Made by a program: the position numbers and the translations under genes. The notes beneath the pieces are model-generated. The model ran no database searches and was not told where the DNA came from. It saw only the letters and a list, made by a program, of their open reading frames with translations. Positions 1 to 10,112 of a stretch of 64,000 nt of DNA are shown in pieces; the stretch's first letter is position 1; each line of letters opens with the position of its first letter. Origin of the DNA: Pelobates cultripes (Eukaryota; Chordata; Amphibia; Anura; Pelobatidae); assembly GCA_933207985.1 (NCBI GenBank), contig OW240916.1, positions 298,471,582-298,535,581 on the forward strand. The letters are read 5' to 3'.

Positions 1-120
1 CTCAGGAATAGTCTCAAATTCAACAAGTGAGAAATGGCAGGCAGAACAAGACTCACAGAAAAAGAAAAGCACAGCACAGCACAGCACAGAAGCACAGTGT
101 TTCCCCACTAAAGCACTCAC

Positions 121-338
121 CATTGGATAAGCCCCTACAGCATCATGTCGCAGGAATGAGCTGATTAGACAAATGAAGATCAGCTGACTCCCAAACCCAT
201 CTACGATACATCACATATCATTGGATAAGTCCCTACAGTATCATGTCATATTAGTGAGCTGATTGGACAAATGAAAATCAGCTCACTCCCAAACCCATCT
301 ACAATACAGCACGTAGCATTGGATAAGCCCCTACAGCA
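121..338. repeat. 98-bp tandem repeat, about 2.2 copies
   Basis: Units start at 121, 219 and 317, each opening CATTGGATAAGYCCCTACAG. The two full units are 98 bp long and differ at scattered positions. The third unit breaks off after about 22 bp, where a different repeat (GGGGCGTACCTAGAGC) begins. A short (ACAGC)n run lies just upstream near 69-89. Nothing here looks coding. Confidence 0.85.
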
Positions 339-404
339 GGGGCGTACCTAGAGCATTTGGCACCCGGGGCCCAAAAAACAAAAACCTTAAAAATGTTTAA
401 AAGG
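336..404 (+). mobile_element. hAT-like element terminus (fragment)
   Basis: The sequence starting CAGGGGCGTACCTAGAGC resembles the termini of amphibian hAT non-autonomous elements, which open CAGGGG or CAGTGG. It truncates the 98-bp tandem array and leads straight into the TTAATTAA minisatellite, which may be the interior of the element. I could not find a matching inverted end or an 8-bp duplication, so the far boundary is unknown. Confidence 0.45.
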
Positions 405-1022
405 TTTCTTAATTAATCAACACTCCTTAATTAATCCATACCCCTTAATTAATCCATACCCTTTAATTAATCCACACTAATTCATCCACACACCCTTAAT
501 TAATCCACCCCCTTAATTGATACACACACCCTTAATTAATCCACACTAATTAATCCACCCCCTTAATTAATCTACTCCCCCATAATTAATCCACTCCCCA
601 TAATTAATCCACACTAATTAATCCACCCCCCATAATTAATCCATCCCCCCTTAATTAATACACCCCACTTAATACACCCCCATAATTAATCCACTACCCA
701 TAATTAATTCCCCCCTTAATTAATCCACCCCCCCTTAATTAATCCACTACCCATAATTAATTCCCCCCTTAATTAATTCACCCTCTATAATTAATATACA
801 CCACCCCCATAATTAATACACCCCCATAATTAATATACACCCCCCATAATTAATACTCCCCCATAATTAATACACCCCCATAATTAATATACACCCCCAT
901 TATTAATACACCCCCCCATAATTAATACACCCCATAATATACACCCCCCATAATTAATATACACCCCCCCATAATTAATACTCCCCCATAATTAATACAC
1001 CCCCCATAATTAATATACACCC
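405..1022. repeat. AT-rich minisatellite built on TTAATTAA
   Basis: About 35 short units of roughly 13-19 bp. The 5' half is built on CCCTTAATTAATCCAC; past about 780 the units become CCCCATAATTAATATACAC. The array ends at CCCCTATAGCATAGG. TTAATTAA and ATAATTAA recur in nearly every unit. No reading frame of note. Confidence 0.9.
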
Positions 1023-1808
1023 CCTATAGCATAGGATTCATGTCTGAAATAACCTTCAAGCTTAGGGAGACCCAAAGCAAATGGCTGTGCCACAATAACA
1101 CACTCTAAGATACCTTATAATAAAAAAAAGATTTAAAAAAGATAGAAGGGGGCATAAATATTTTAAATAAAATAATGTATAGAAGTCATGTATAACAATA
1201 GTCCAAAGTCTTTTGAAATTTGTACCACAAAAATAGGTTAAAGCGCAGCAGAGGTTTACAGGTTAACAGCGTGCTCTTATGAGGAGAAACATAATGGAGG
1301 TCTGGTATCTTAACGGAAGCCGTATGAATATGTAAAGGGAAACCACAAAGGAATCCAATGATCTCAAATGTGAGTAAGCCATCATTATTTGCTGCACTGG
1401 TTCTGTCTGTAATGATATACTGCCGTTAGAGAAGACCCAATGGGACCTGTACAACATTGGAAAAGGTTCATTGTACCGATCCTAGGGCCTAAAATGGTAG
1501 TGGGGGACACTAATGGGGGGCAATTTGTGACTGGGGGCAAAGACAATGTGTAAGAGATTCACTTTAAAAAGATTTCAAAAAAAAAAATCCAATAGAAATA
1601 GACCTATTTCTGTTAATACATAAATGAATTGAATTTAATAATATAAATCACAATACAATTTATTCCTGTGTTCCTTTATCCATTTAGTTTTACGGGGCCC
1701 CACTTTAAAATTAATAAATAATCATTTTAAATTGCAATTAAATGTACCTGTCAATCCAGTGCCAAGATAGACTCCTCAGTGCAGCCCGATCCTCTTACGG
1801 TGAAGTCA
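1023..1808. other. AT-rich non-coding DNA, nothing recognised
   Basis: No repeat boundary, RNA gene or credible exon was recognised. The only open frame, at 1263-1457 on the minus strand, is short and has no recognisable domain. Confidence 0.5.
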
Positions 1809-1983
1809 TTAAAGGGATTCTATATTGTTATAAAAACAAATCTGTATTCATAACACTATAGTGCCCTCCCTCGCGCCCCCACCACCTGCCTTCCCCAGCA
1901 GTTTCTCTAAAACTGCAATGATTTACATTGCAGGACTAAGGGGTACAAGGACAGTGCACCCAGACCATGTAATGTCCCTTTAA
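1809..1983. mobile_element. T2/Kolobok-type MITE
   Basis: The 175-bp element begins TTAAAGGGA and ends TCCCTTTAA, which fits a TTAA target duplication plus an inverted AGGGA terminus. The T2 family of MITEs, related to Kolobok transposons and described in Xenopus, has this TTAAAGGRR signature. The interior carries the ACTATAGTGCC motif also seen in the copy at 39580, plus a short dyad (AGTTTCTCTAAAACT). Confidence 0.75.
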
Positions 1984-3230
1984 GCTTGATGACTTTTGTC
2001 AAATCAAATGCTTCTCACATAGAAGCATTTAGGACATAGGGTACATGCATAACAATTGCTACAATCAGCCAAGCCAATGCTTCTCGCAGAGACACTGAAT
2101 CCAATGCTTCCACACCCAGCAATCAGCATCACAATACTTTTTTTTTCATCAATGCCTGTTTTCACCTGTGACAAAGCAGGGAAACATAATTCTCCAAAAT
2201 CACTTTATTAAGATGAAATGATTTCGAGCTTGGGCTTTTCCTGTAAAGTAATTTTATTATGTTTCAAATATGTTAGTAAGCATCACTATATTTGCAAAAA
2301 CAATGTTGATAAAATTTTTGCATGAATTATTTTACATGGTTTTTATAATGCAGTATCAATTGTATCAATTGTGTCTAATTGCTAAAAGTGTTCATGAGCA
2401 GGACACACAGCCTTATTTGTATGAATTACACATTATTTTATTTTCTCTGATTTTAATTGGACGATGAAAGCCACATCATTGTTTATACGAAGCACTAATT
2501 GGGTAAACATGATTTATTATGGGCCGAGATCAAGCCAAATTGATTCAATGACATCACACTCTGTTAAATAACTGCATTGTAAATTTAAATGACCTTGATT
2601 TTCTGCCAAAGTGCTGTAATAATATACAGATGTGTCTGTTGAAAATACATAAGAAGTAAAATAGAGGACTAGTGATGTAGGAAAAAAAAAGCATGATGCT
2701 CTTAATTCTGAGAAAAAGGAATAGTAACTCTTTCTCGGAAATTTAATCAAAGCTTGACTAAATCAAACCAACATCTCATGGCGTGAATCTGCTATAAAGC
2801 TATAAGCTAAACAGTATCTCCTCATTTAGTCTAGTTTCAGCTGTATTCGGGTCAAGCTGCCTATATATCATTACTAGCCCATTTGTGACCTGAATTCCTT
2901 TTTATAAATCTCACAGTATACTGTATCCTTAGGGAGGCTCTAAGAACCAAACGTCATTTTTTTCCCCGACTACTGTTTTCATTGTAGTTCTATTCGGAAT
3001 TGAAGTATGTTCATTATACCATTAAATTCACTTAGGGAACTATAAGTATGATGGAATATATCAGCTAATTCACACCTCTTGGGAAATGTGCATAATTAAT
3101 TGCAAATGGTACATTGTAAGTAAGATGGTAAATGCAAGCTTTAATTAGTTAAAGGGTATGTTAACACCTTAACAACCTCATGACGGTCTATGCCGTCAAG
3201 CAGTGCACGTCTTAAAGGCCCATTGACAGC
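1984..3230. other. Apparently unique AT-rich DNA, non-coding
   Basis: No transposon signature was recognised. The stretch at 2215-2760 has balanced composition and many TAATTA/ATTTGCA-like motifs, which is how conserved non-coding sequence often looks, but conservation cannot be judged from one sequence. The two short open frames (2270-2467 plus, 2517-2750 minus) have no domain. Confidence 0.4.
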
Positions 3231-3235
3231 ATAGA

Positions 3236-3300
3236 CCAGGCATAGGCAACCTTCGGCACTCCAGATGTTTTGGACTACACCTCTCGTGTTCATAGGCGTG
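3236..3300 (+). mobile_element. hAT MITE 5' end, truncated
   Basis: CAGGCATAGGCAACCTTCGG followed by CACTCCAGATGTTTTGGACTACACC matches the left half of the complete hAT MITE at 30087-30222. Homology stops near 3290, where another GC-rich repeat with CATAGGCGTGCGCACC begins. This copy is therefore interrupted and lacks its right terminus. Confidence 0.75.
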
Positions 3301-3346
3301 CGCACCCTAATCACACAGGTGGGGGCCCGGCGGCTTGCATGGCAAC

Positions 3347-3360
3347 GTTGCCATGGCAAC
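3347..3360. promoter_or_regulatory. Perfect RFX X-box-like palindrome
   Basis: GTTGCCATGGCAAC is a 14-bp perfect palindrome matching the RFX-family X-box consensus (GTNRCC, then RGYAAC). It lies in GC-rich repeat sequence. Related motifs occur in other repeats at 30420-30433 and 56106-56119. Binding is not shown, only the match. Confidence 0.5.
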
Positions 3361-3465
3361 GCTCTGACTGGAGATTGCGAGACTCACCATGTGGTCTGCA
3401 GCTCACTCCTGGCGGAGCTGCAGACTGAAGAGAGAGGACGCCCACTGGACCACCAGTGAAGGTAT

Positions 3466-3988
3466 TTTAACCCCCTTTCTATTCCCTGTCACTTACTGCC
3501 CCCACCCCCTTCTACCCGCTGTCACTTACTACCCACCTTCTACCTCCTGTCACTCACTGCCCCCCTTCTAACCCCTGTCACTCACTGCCCCCACCCAACC
3601 TCCTGTTACTGCCCCCCACCCCCGCCCCTCTAGCCTCCCTACCCTCTGCCACTGCCCTCTACCTCCTAACCCCTGTCACTGCCCCTCTACCCCCAACCCC
3701 TATCCCACAACCCCTGTCACTGCCCCTCTACTCCCCAACACCTGTCATTACCCCCTACCCACTGTCACTGCCCCTCCACTCCCCCATATCCCCTGTTTCT
3801 GCCCATCTACCCTCTGCCACTGCCCCCTACCCCCCCAACCCCTATCACTACCCCTCTACCCCAACCCCTGTCACTAACCCTCTACCCTCCAACCCCTGTC
3901 ACTGCCCCTCTACCCCCTAACCCCTGTCACTGCCCCTCTACCCCCTATCCCTTGTTACTAACCGTCTACCCCCCATCCCCTGTCACTT
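3466..3988. repeat. C-rich minisatellite (CCCCTGTCACTGCCCCTCTAC units)
   Basis: Degenerate units of about 25-30 bp, each combining CCCCTGTCACTGCCCC with CTCTACCCCC. About 18 units are recognisable. Open frames through it are translations of the repeat, not genes. Confidence 0.85.
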
Positions 3989-4199
3989 TTTTGACCCCGA
4001 ACCCGAACCCGGACATTTCAGTAACAGTTCTTTGGAACTTTCCCATGCTGTGTAAAATGACACAGAGCACTCTGATTGGATGGATTTCAAGCCCAACAAT
4101 CAGAGTGTTATGAGTCAAATTACACCGCATGGGAAAATTCCAGAGAACTTTCCCACTCTGTGTAAAATGACAAAGAGCACTCTGATTGGCTTAAACCAA

Positions 4200-4292
4200 C
4201 CAATCAGAGTGTTCTTAGCCTAATTGCAGGGCGGGGCAAAGCTTTATAAGCCTTCCTCGCCCTGCAGAGCTCAGTCTGCGTGGAGCCCTCCA
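4200..4292 (+). promoter_or_regulatory. CCAAT / GC box / TATA-like cluster inside repeat
   Basis: In order: CCAAT at 4200-4204, GGGCGGGGC at 4229-4237 and TTTATAAG at 4243-4250, with CTCAGTCTG about 25-30 bp further down where a start site would fall. An ATG in CCATGGG context at 4291-4293 opens only eight codons. The order and spacing resemble a vertebrate class II promoter. This is motif evidence only. Confidence 0.4.
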
Positions 4293-4559
4293 TGGGTAAA
4301 GATGGATTATTTTTTTAGCGTGGGTTTTTTTTATTTTATTTTAAGTTCAACGAGTATGATGGTTTTTTATTTGGCCATTTTTGGGGCTGGAAAATGAAGA
4401 TTTTAGAAGAAAGAAGACATCAAATGGTAAGTTTTATTTTATTTACAGGTTAGTTATTTTATTCCCCCCTCACTATTTTTAGGGTGAGGGGGGTAGGTAG
4501 GGGATAGATTTTTATTTGGGTGGGGGGAGGTGACTAGGGGCTTGGGGCCCCTAGTCACC

Positions 4560-5070
4560 TTGGAAGGGGGGGATTTTCATTTAGGGCCCCCACCCACCAC
4601 TCAAGGGTCGGGGCCTGGGTGGGAGGACAGTAGGTCCCCCCCACATTCTTATTTATGGCCCCCACGCACCGATTAGGGGTGGGAGCCAGGGGGAGGACAG
4701 TAGGTCCCCCCTTCATTGTTATGTAAGGCCCTCACCTGCGTGCAGGGGTGGGGGCCAGGGGGAGTACAGTAGGTCCCCCCTCATTCTTATTTATGGCCCC
4801 CACCCACTGCTCAGGGCTGGGGCCAGGGGGGAGGACAGTAGGTCCCCTCCGACATTCTTATTTAGGGCCCCCACACACCACTCAGGGGTGGGGGTGAGGA
4901 CAGTAGGTCCACCCCTCATTGTAATGTAGGGCCCCCACCTGCCGCGCAGGGGTGGGTTCCGGGGGTGAGGACAGTAGGTGTCCCCCTCAATCTTATTTAG
5001 GGCCCTCACCCACCGCTCAGAGGTGGGGGTCGGGGGGAGGACAGTAGGTCCCCCCTCATTGTTATATAGA
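4560..5070. repeat. About 70-bp tandem repeat, 7-8 copies
   Basis: The unit contains GGAGGACAGTAGGTCCCCCC, then TTATTTAGGGCCCCCACC, then CAGGGGTGGGGG. The GACAGTAGGT motif recurs near 4627, 4697, 4766, 4834, 4899, 4969 and 5041, giving a period of about 68-72 bp. The minus-strand open frame 4791-5009 is a translation of the array. Confidence 0.85.
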
Positions 5071-5329
5071 TTTCAGAGCCATTTTAGTTCCCAAATGTTT
5101 GGGTCCCCATTGACTTCAATGGGGTTCGGGTTCATGGTCACGTTCGGGTCAAGTTCAAGTCCCGAACTCGAACTTTAATGCCGAAGTTCGGCCGAACCCG
5201 GCGAACCCGAACATCCAGGTGTCCACTCAACTCTATATATAATATATGGCTGAACTGCAAAAGAGCCTTGGTCCTTAAGAGATTAATTTGTAAGACTTGT
5301 GAAAAGATTATTTGATTACACCAACTGCA

Positions 5330-5775
5330 TGGTTTTTCAGATATCGGGGTCATACGGATTCTACCATACATCCTTTTGAATACCACCCAAAATTTCAAAT
5401 GGACAAGAAGGGACACAATTTTAGGTGTGTAAGTGGGAGTGTGGCCATGGGCGGGGCTGTTCTGAGACATTTTACTAATAACAATATATACAACTAAAAT
5501 GTAATTTAACAAAAAAAAAAATCTTTTTTATTTACACAGACATATTTCTAAAGACATTTATTGTAGATTTAAAAAAAAAGATTGATGTGAGTATTATTGC
5601 TGTGGACACATCACTGTGATTATTATTGCTGTGGAGCTCTGATATACACTCAGACACGCCAACAATATGGAACTCCTACAAGAGAAGGACATTAGGACAG
5701 ATAAGAGGGGCAGATGGATTTTGCCACAAAATATGGAATGTCCCTCCTAAACAGAGTTACGCATTTTGGGTAGAT
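5330..5775. mobile_element. Dispersed repeat, copy A of a pair
   Basis: Shared landmarks with 37790-38165, in the same order: GGGCTGTTCTGAGA, ACTAATAACA, TATTTACACAGAC, ATTATTGCTGTGGAGCT, CACTCAGACACRCCAACAA, GAGCTCCTA or AACTCCTA, ACATTAGGA, and a terminal TGTCCCTCC. Both copies are diverged and non-coding. Ends and class are not resolved. Confidence 0.65.
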
Positions 5776-5927
5776 AAAATGAGTATCAAACTATTAGATA
5801 ATAGCAACATCTTTACCTGAAGATATACTTGAAAATAAGAGATAATCTCAATAATGCCTTTCATGTAAAATATTTATTAGACTGCCTACTGAAATCAAAG
5901 ACCTACATCATATGCTATACCCTATAT

Positions 5928-6737
5928 CAGGGGTAGGCAACCTACGGGACTAGTGCCATGCGCGGCACTCAAGGTGTCTTTGCAAGGCACTCAAGGCTGC
6001 CAGAGTCAAACAGGCTCTGGCCTATCAGGAGTCCCAGTGAAACTTCAGATATCTGCTAATATGTAAAGGTGGTGAAGAAAAATTCTCAAGTTATACATTG
6101 CAGCACGTAGAGGAAGTGATCTCAGAGCACTTCCTCCCAGCACTTGTGAAAGGGAATCCACACTGCAGTAGAGCATCCAGCAGCTGCTGTTGCAGCTCCT
6201 GTCCTTGACCTGTACCTGGCCATAATGGTCCCCACTGGACTCCAGGGAAGCCACCCACACTGCTAGATATTCACAGAAATGCACAATAACCCTCCTCTCA
6301 TACAAATAATATGAACAGCCAACACACAAACATACACACAATCCGCACAAATGCAACACAATTAACAATTCACATACATGCAAACAACCCCACATGCAGG
6401 CAACCCCACATTACATACAATACCCCAAACAGCCCCACACATACACACACCACCAAACACACTATGTGACATTTCCATCCTCACACACAATTCCACAAGC
6501 AGCCACCATACACAGCCCACATTCATAGGGACACGATACCACCAACTACTCATGAACATATACAATATAATAGTTCATATACACATTAATACAACAATAG
6601 AAAGCAACTGCAGTATAAATAACAAAAGCAGAATACAGCAACATACACATGTCAATTTTAAAAAAATTGGACCAGCGCGCTACGGGCCATCACAATCTTA
6701 TTTCGGCACAGTGCTGCTAAAAGTTTGCCTACCCCTG
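5928..6737. mobile_element. hAT non-autonomous transposon with 8-bp TSD
   Basis: Termini CAGGGGTAGGCAACCT and AAGTTTGCCTACCCCTG are inverted repeats. The element is flanked by a perfect 8-bp duplication, CCCTATAT, at 5920-5927 and 6738-6745; 8-bp duplications are characteristic of hAT transposition. The 810-bp interior is rich in CACACAT and encodes no transposase: the open frames 6045-6395 and 6378-6764 are low-complexity. It must have been mobilised in trans. Confidence 0.9.
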
Positions 6738-6745
6738 CCCTATAT

Positions 6746-7240
6746 ATTGAAGACTAAGAATTAGCCCAATACCTTATTAGCATGTGGGGTGTAAAAAGCA
6801 GTTAACCATATCAAACATGTGAAAACACTGGCTGGTTAGGTGGTTGTTTTGTTGTAGCTTTTCAATACGGCCCAGTTAGGGGGCATTTTGCAGTGCCTGC
6901 AGAGTGGCATACTTTTTAAGGTACCATGTTTATCTCCCGATGGCCAATCTGATATTATAACAGGTCAGTGAATAGGTCTAGACCTCCATTCAAAATAGAT
7001 CATTATAATCCATAAATGTTTCACCAAGTAACTGTATTAAAGATATTCTAGAAGAATATTACAGATCTGACATTAAAAGTACTGATACATGCAGAATTTG
7101 GGATTAGCTAATGCTGTACTTGGCAAAAGTATGCTCTGTGGTCTTATGCCAATGCAGTGATCAACCATTGTTCATGCCACATGGCATTTATATATTCTAA
7201 AATCTAGATGCTGGTATTAATGACATTTGAGCAAAGTAAC
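6746..7240. other. AT-rich non-coding DNA, nothing recognised
   Basis: I see no repeat boundary, RNA gene or open frame above the noise here. Confidence 0.5.
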
Positions 7241-7253
7241 AATTGCCCATAAT

Positions 7254-8077
7254 CATGGGCATTCACTGACACATATACAAATATTCACTACAGACACGCT
7301 CACTGACACACACATGCTCAATACAGAAAGGCTAGCTGACACACACCACCAATTCGCTTACACTTAAGCTCACTGACACACACACAAGCTCACTGACACC
7401 CATACAAATGCTCACTACAAACAACCTCGCTGACACACACATGCTCACTGCAAGCTCACTGACACACACACACACACATGCTCACTACAGACAACCTCGC
7501 TGACACACACATACTCACTACAAGCTCACTGACACACAGACACTCACTACAGACAAGCTAACTGACACACATGCTCACTACAAACACACACACACACACA
7601 AACTCACTGAGACACACACACACACACACACACAAGACCACTCACTATCAGGCACACATCCACAATCTTTGTCATGGGCTGAAGCTTACCTGTCACAGAA
7701 GGCTGTGGGAGACTGGAAGCACAGGGAGGTGGTCTCCATGTTCTGTCCTCTTCCTTCATCAGCAGCGTGAGTGCGGGGTCGTAGCTTGTGAAGGACGGGG
7801 CTTGTTTTCAGGAGGCGAAGCCTGAGTGCAGGGGTGGAGCACACAGGCATGAAAATGGTGGGGAATCAGAAAGGAGCCTCACAGTGCTCCCTCCGACCCC
7901 TTGGCAGCCTTAATGTGGCCCCCAGCACCTCTCTCCAGCCCCCAGTACCTCCCTCCTTCATTCCCTCGGACTGAGCTGTTACAATCTGAGGGAAAATTGC
8001 CTGTGGGGAGGTGGCATGTTTAAAAATCCGGGGGGTGGGCAAATACCGCTCCTTTGCCCCTCCTGTGGATACCCATG
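7254..8077. mobile_element. hAT-like element with CA-rich core and 8-bp TSD
   Basis: Ends CATGGGCATTC and GGATACCCATG are imperfect inverted repeats. CCCATAAT is duplicated exactly at 7246-7253 and 8078-8085. The uninterrupted target is preserved in the related sequence at 10672-10929 (AATTGCCCATAATGACTAAA), which confirms both ends independently. The left 390 bp is a CACTGACACACACA minisatellite; the right half is GC-rich non-coding sequence. The frame 7571-7825 starts in the CA array and is not a gene. Confidence 0.85.
7262..7646. repeat. CA-rich minisatellite (GCTCACTGACACACACA units)
   Basis: Units of about 20-35 bp combining GCTCACTGACACACAC and ATGCTCACTACAGACA, closing with pure (AC)n near 7586-7635. 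It forms the left half of the hAT-like element described for 7254-8077. Confidence 0.85.
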
Positions 8078-8336
8078 CCCATAATGTCTAAATCTTTCAC
8101 TTAGACAAATTAATCACTGGCACATCTAATAAATATCCAGATGAATAATCTGATTATGGAAAACTATTGTATTAGGAAATAGAACATTTACTTGCACATT
8201 AAGCAGGACTTGACATAGCTGTCAGAAATATATAACATAAAATGCTGGTCTTACTCCTTTTCTACTACTTGTATTTTTGTTTATCTGTTGTACTTGACCA
8301 CAGATTATTTATACGCGTGCAATTCTAAATCTGTAA
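8078..8336 (+). repeat. 258-bp repeated segment, copy 1
   Basis: Aligns along its whole length with 10677-10929 at roughly 80 % identity by eye. Shared blocks include TTTCACTTAGACAAATTAAT, TTTACTTGCACATTAAGCA and TTTGTTTATCTGTT. Its first 13 bp lie at 7241-7253, separated from the rest by the hAT-like insertion. No coding potential; either a small local duplication or two members of an old dispersed family. Confidence 0.8.
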
Positions 8337-8510
8337 GTATAGTACTAGATAGATTGAGAGGTTAAAATGAATGACCTGTTATTTAAACAGATTGTTAGAA
8401 ATATATCAAAAGAAATCCCTGCATTAAACAGGATGTTGCTGATTTTAACATATTATTAATTCATGCACTACATGATAAAAAATATGTGTTCATTTGCTAC
8501 TAAAACAATT

Positions 8511-9296
8511 GGCTTTAATATGAAGTTGGCACCTGTAACAGCATAATATTTCTGGATGTTATGACATTACCGTGGGGGTTTGCTTCCAGTAAGTAAAATG
8601 AGTGTTAGTGAGGACAGGCACCAATGTTGGATCACAACCAGCCTTTAAATTAATTCCAAAGGTTGAGGATGAGGATCTGTGCAGTCAAGTTATTTCATAC
8701 AAAGCTTAGTAAACCATTTATCTGTGGACCTCACTTTGCGGGTTTAGCATGGCAATACCTCTGGAACAAAGAAACTTTCCTAAACAGTTGCCACAAAGTT
8801 ACAAGCACAGAATCATCAATATTGTCATTGTGTACTCCAGTATTCAGATTTCCGTTCAATGAAATCGAGAGACTTTGTCGGAATTATAAAACAAAGTCCC
8901 AGACCTATATTATTTTATTGGCACTATGCAGTCAGGTGCATTCTCCTGTCATTGGCAAAACCCAGATTTGCCTATTGGCCTGTGAACACTGATTCATCAG
9001 GCCAAACAATCTGTTTACACTGCTCCATAGTACAAAGTTAATGAGATTTTTACCACTCTAAAAGACATTTCATTAGGAGCGTCATGGAAACCAATTTGTA
9101 AAGTTGTCTATAAACCGCTATTGTGCAGAAACAGTTTGGAGCCGGCTAGGGAGTGTGGCAACAGAGAATGTGTGATTTATATATGCTATAACGATCAACA
9201 CTCTGTGGTCAAGTTCTGTTAACTGGTGTGGCTTGCTGCCTCTTGTGGCTAAGCGTTTTGTTGCCTCTAGACATTTTAATTTAAACAATAACACCA
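8511..9296 (-). pseudogene. Tc1-like transposase relic
   Basis: Read on the minus strand this is a decayed Tc1-like element: the DNA keeps the order of segments found in widespread fish and amphibian Tc1 transposase genes, for example CAGTTGCCACAAAGTT, CAACAGAGAA and GTTGCCTCTAGACATTTTAA on the plus strand. No continuous transposase frame survives and stops are frequent, so it is inactive. The plus-strand frame 8663-8992 is an antisense artefact. Terminal inverted repeats were not located. Recognition rests on remembered nucleotide pattern and should be confirmed by a protein search. Confidence 0.65.
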
Positions 9297-9636
9297 GATA
9301 CCCGGTTATCCATTAGTAAAAATAGATTCTATTGAACTGATTTCTTAGAAAGATAGAATACCATGATAGTAATATACTGTACAAGATATTCTACTGCTAA
9401 TCGTGATAATTAGACTTTGAAAGATTCTGTGATTTATTTATAGTTATCAAAAATGTTGTAGATAAAATGGCAGAATTCATTATTAAGCCATTTAGGCAAG
9501 CTGTCCAGATATTCATTATTCCATGTTTTTTGTCAGGATATTAGCAATTTAATAGGGACTCAGAAACCAAGAGAAAATTCCTACTTATTCTTCCAGTCTT
9601 AGAAATTTGGCTACAGAATGACTCTTTATAAATAAC

Positions 9637-9637
9637 C

Positions 9638-9716
<79 letters not shown>
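9637..9716. repeat. (TA)n microsatellite
   Basis: About 80 bp of nearly pure TA with one ACATAT interruption, abutting the hairpin at 9717-9836. A second TA tract follows at 9907-9951. Confidence 0.95.
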
Positions 9717-9720
<4 letters not shown>

Positions 9721-9836
9721 AATAGTGAAAAGCACTCCAGGGACTTCATATAAGGTGAAAAAAAAGAACTTAGCAAAAAGCTAAGTTCTTTTTTTCACCT
9801 TATATGAAGTCCCTGGAGTGCTTTTCACTATTTTCT
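9717..9836. repeat. Near-perfect 120-bp inverted repeat (hairpin)
   Basis: Arms 9717-9774 and 9780-9836 are inverted copies separated by AAAAA. The only difference visible is one A/T in a homopolymer run (8 A against 7 T). Arm content includes AGCACTCCAGGGACTTCATA. Bracketed on both sides by (TA)n tracts. A transcript would form a 57-bp duplex. Likely a palindromic MITE or a very young inverted duplication. Confidence 0.9.
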
Positions 9837-9902
9837 ACCTATTACTTGTGCCGACAAGCACCGGGCCATATAGATTATTTTACAGGAGTGCAAGCATTGG
9901 AC

Positions 9903-9906
<4 letters not shown>

Positions 9907-9951
<45 letters not shown>
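9907..9951. repeat. (TA)n microsatellite
   Basis: About 45 bp of pure TA dinucleotide, 70 bp beyond the hairpin. Confidence 0.95.
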
Positions 9952-9954
<3 letters not shown>

Positions 9955-10059
9955 TCGTTACTACTTTATGAAACCATTCATGAATCTATAAAATAGTTCT
10001 TTATTTAATTTTTAGTTTTTAATGAAAAAAAAGTTTTATACAAAATAATGTAATTGTCG

Positions 10060-10112
10060 TATTATTATTATTGTTTATAAAGCGCCAACAAATTTCGCAG
10101 CACTGTACAATG
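10060..10112 (-). mobile_element. L2-type LINE 3' tail fragment
   Basis: On the minus strand the sequence reads GTACAGTGCTGCGAAATTTG, TTGGCGCTTTATAAACAATA, then an (AAT)n tail. This is the common 3' end of vertebrate L2-type LINEs and of SINEs that borrow it. The same tail appears on the plus strand at 37683-37735. Confidence 0.75.

Larger units (their letters stand above)
3989..5225. mobile_element. Composite repeat with GAACCCGAACCCG ends
   Basis: The left side begins GACCCCGAACCCGAACCCGG and the right side ends in a GTTCGGGTTC / CGAACCCGAACATCC cluster near 5105-5215, so the same motif brackets about 1.2 kb. Inside are two copies of a segment with TTTCCCAYNCTGTGTAAAATG and the CCAATCAGAGTG / CACTCTGATTGG dyad (4035-4215), then a 70-bp tandem array. 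Related array units occur at 27500-27640, so the interior is shared by a dispersed family. Superfamily not assigned; no protein is encoded. Confidence 0.6.

Noticed and set aside
3466..3988. CRISPR-like array of repeats and spacers
   Set aside because: Units are contiguous degenerate minisatellite copies without unique spacers, and the genome is a vertebrate one.
8663..8992. 109-codon plus frame
   Set aside because: It is antisense to a Tc1-like transposase relic and shows no domain.
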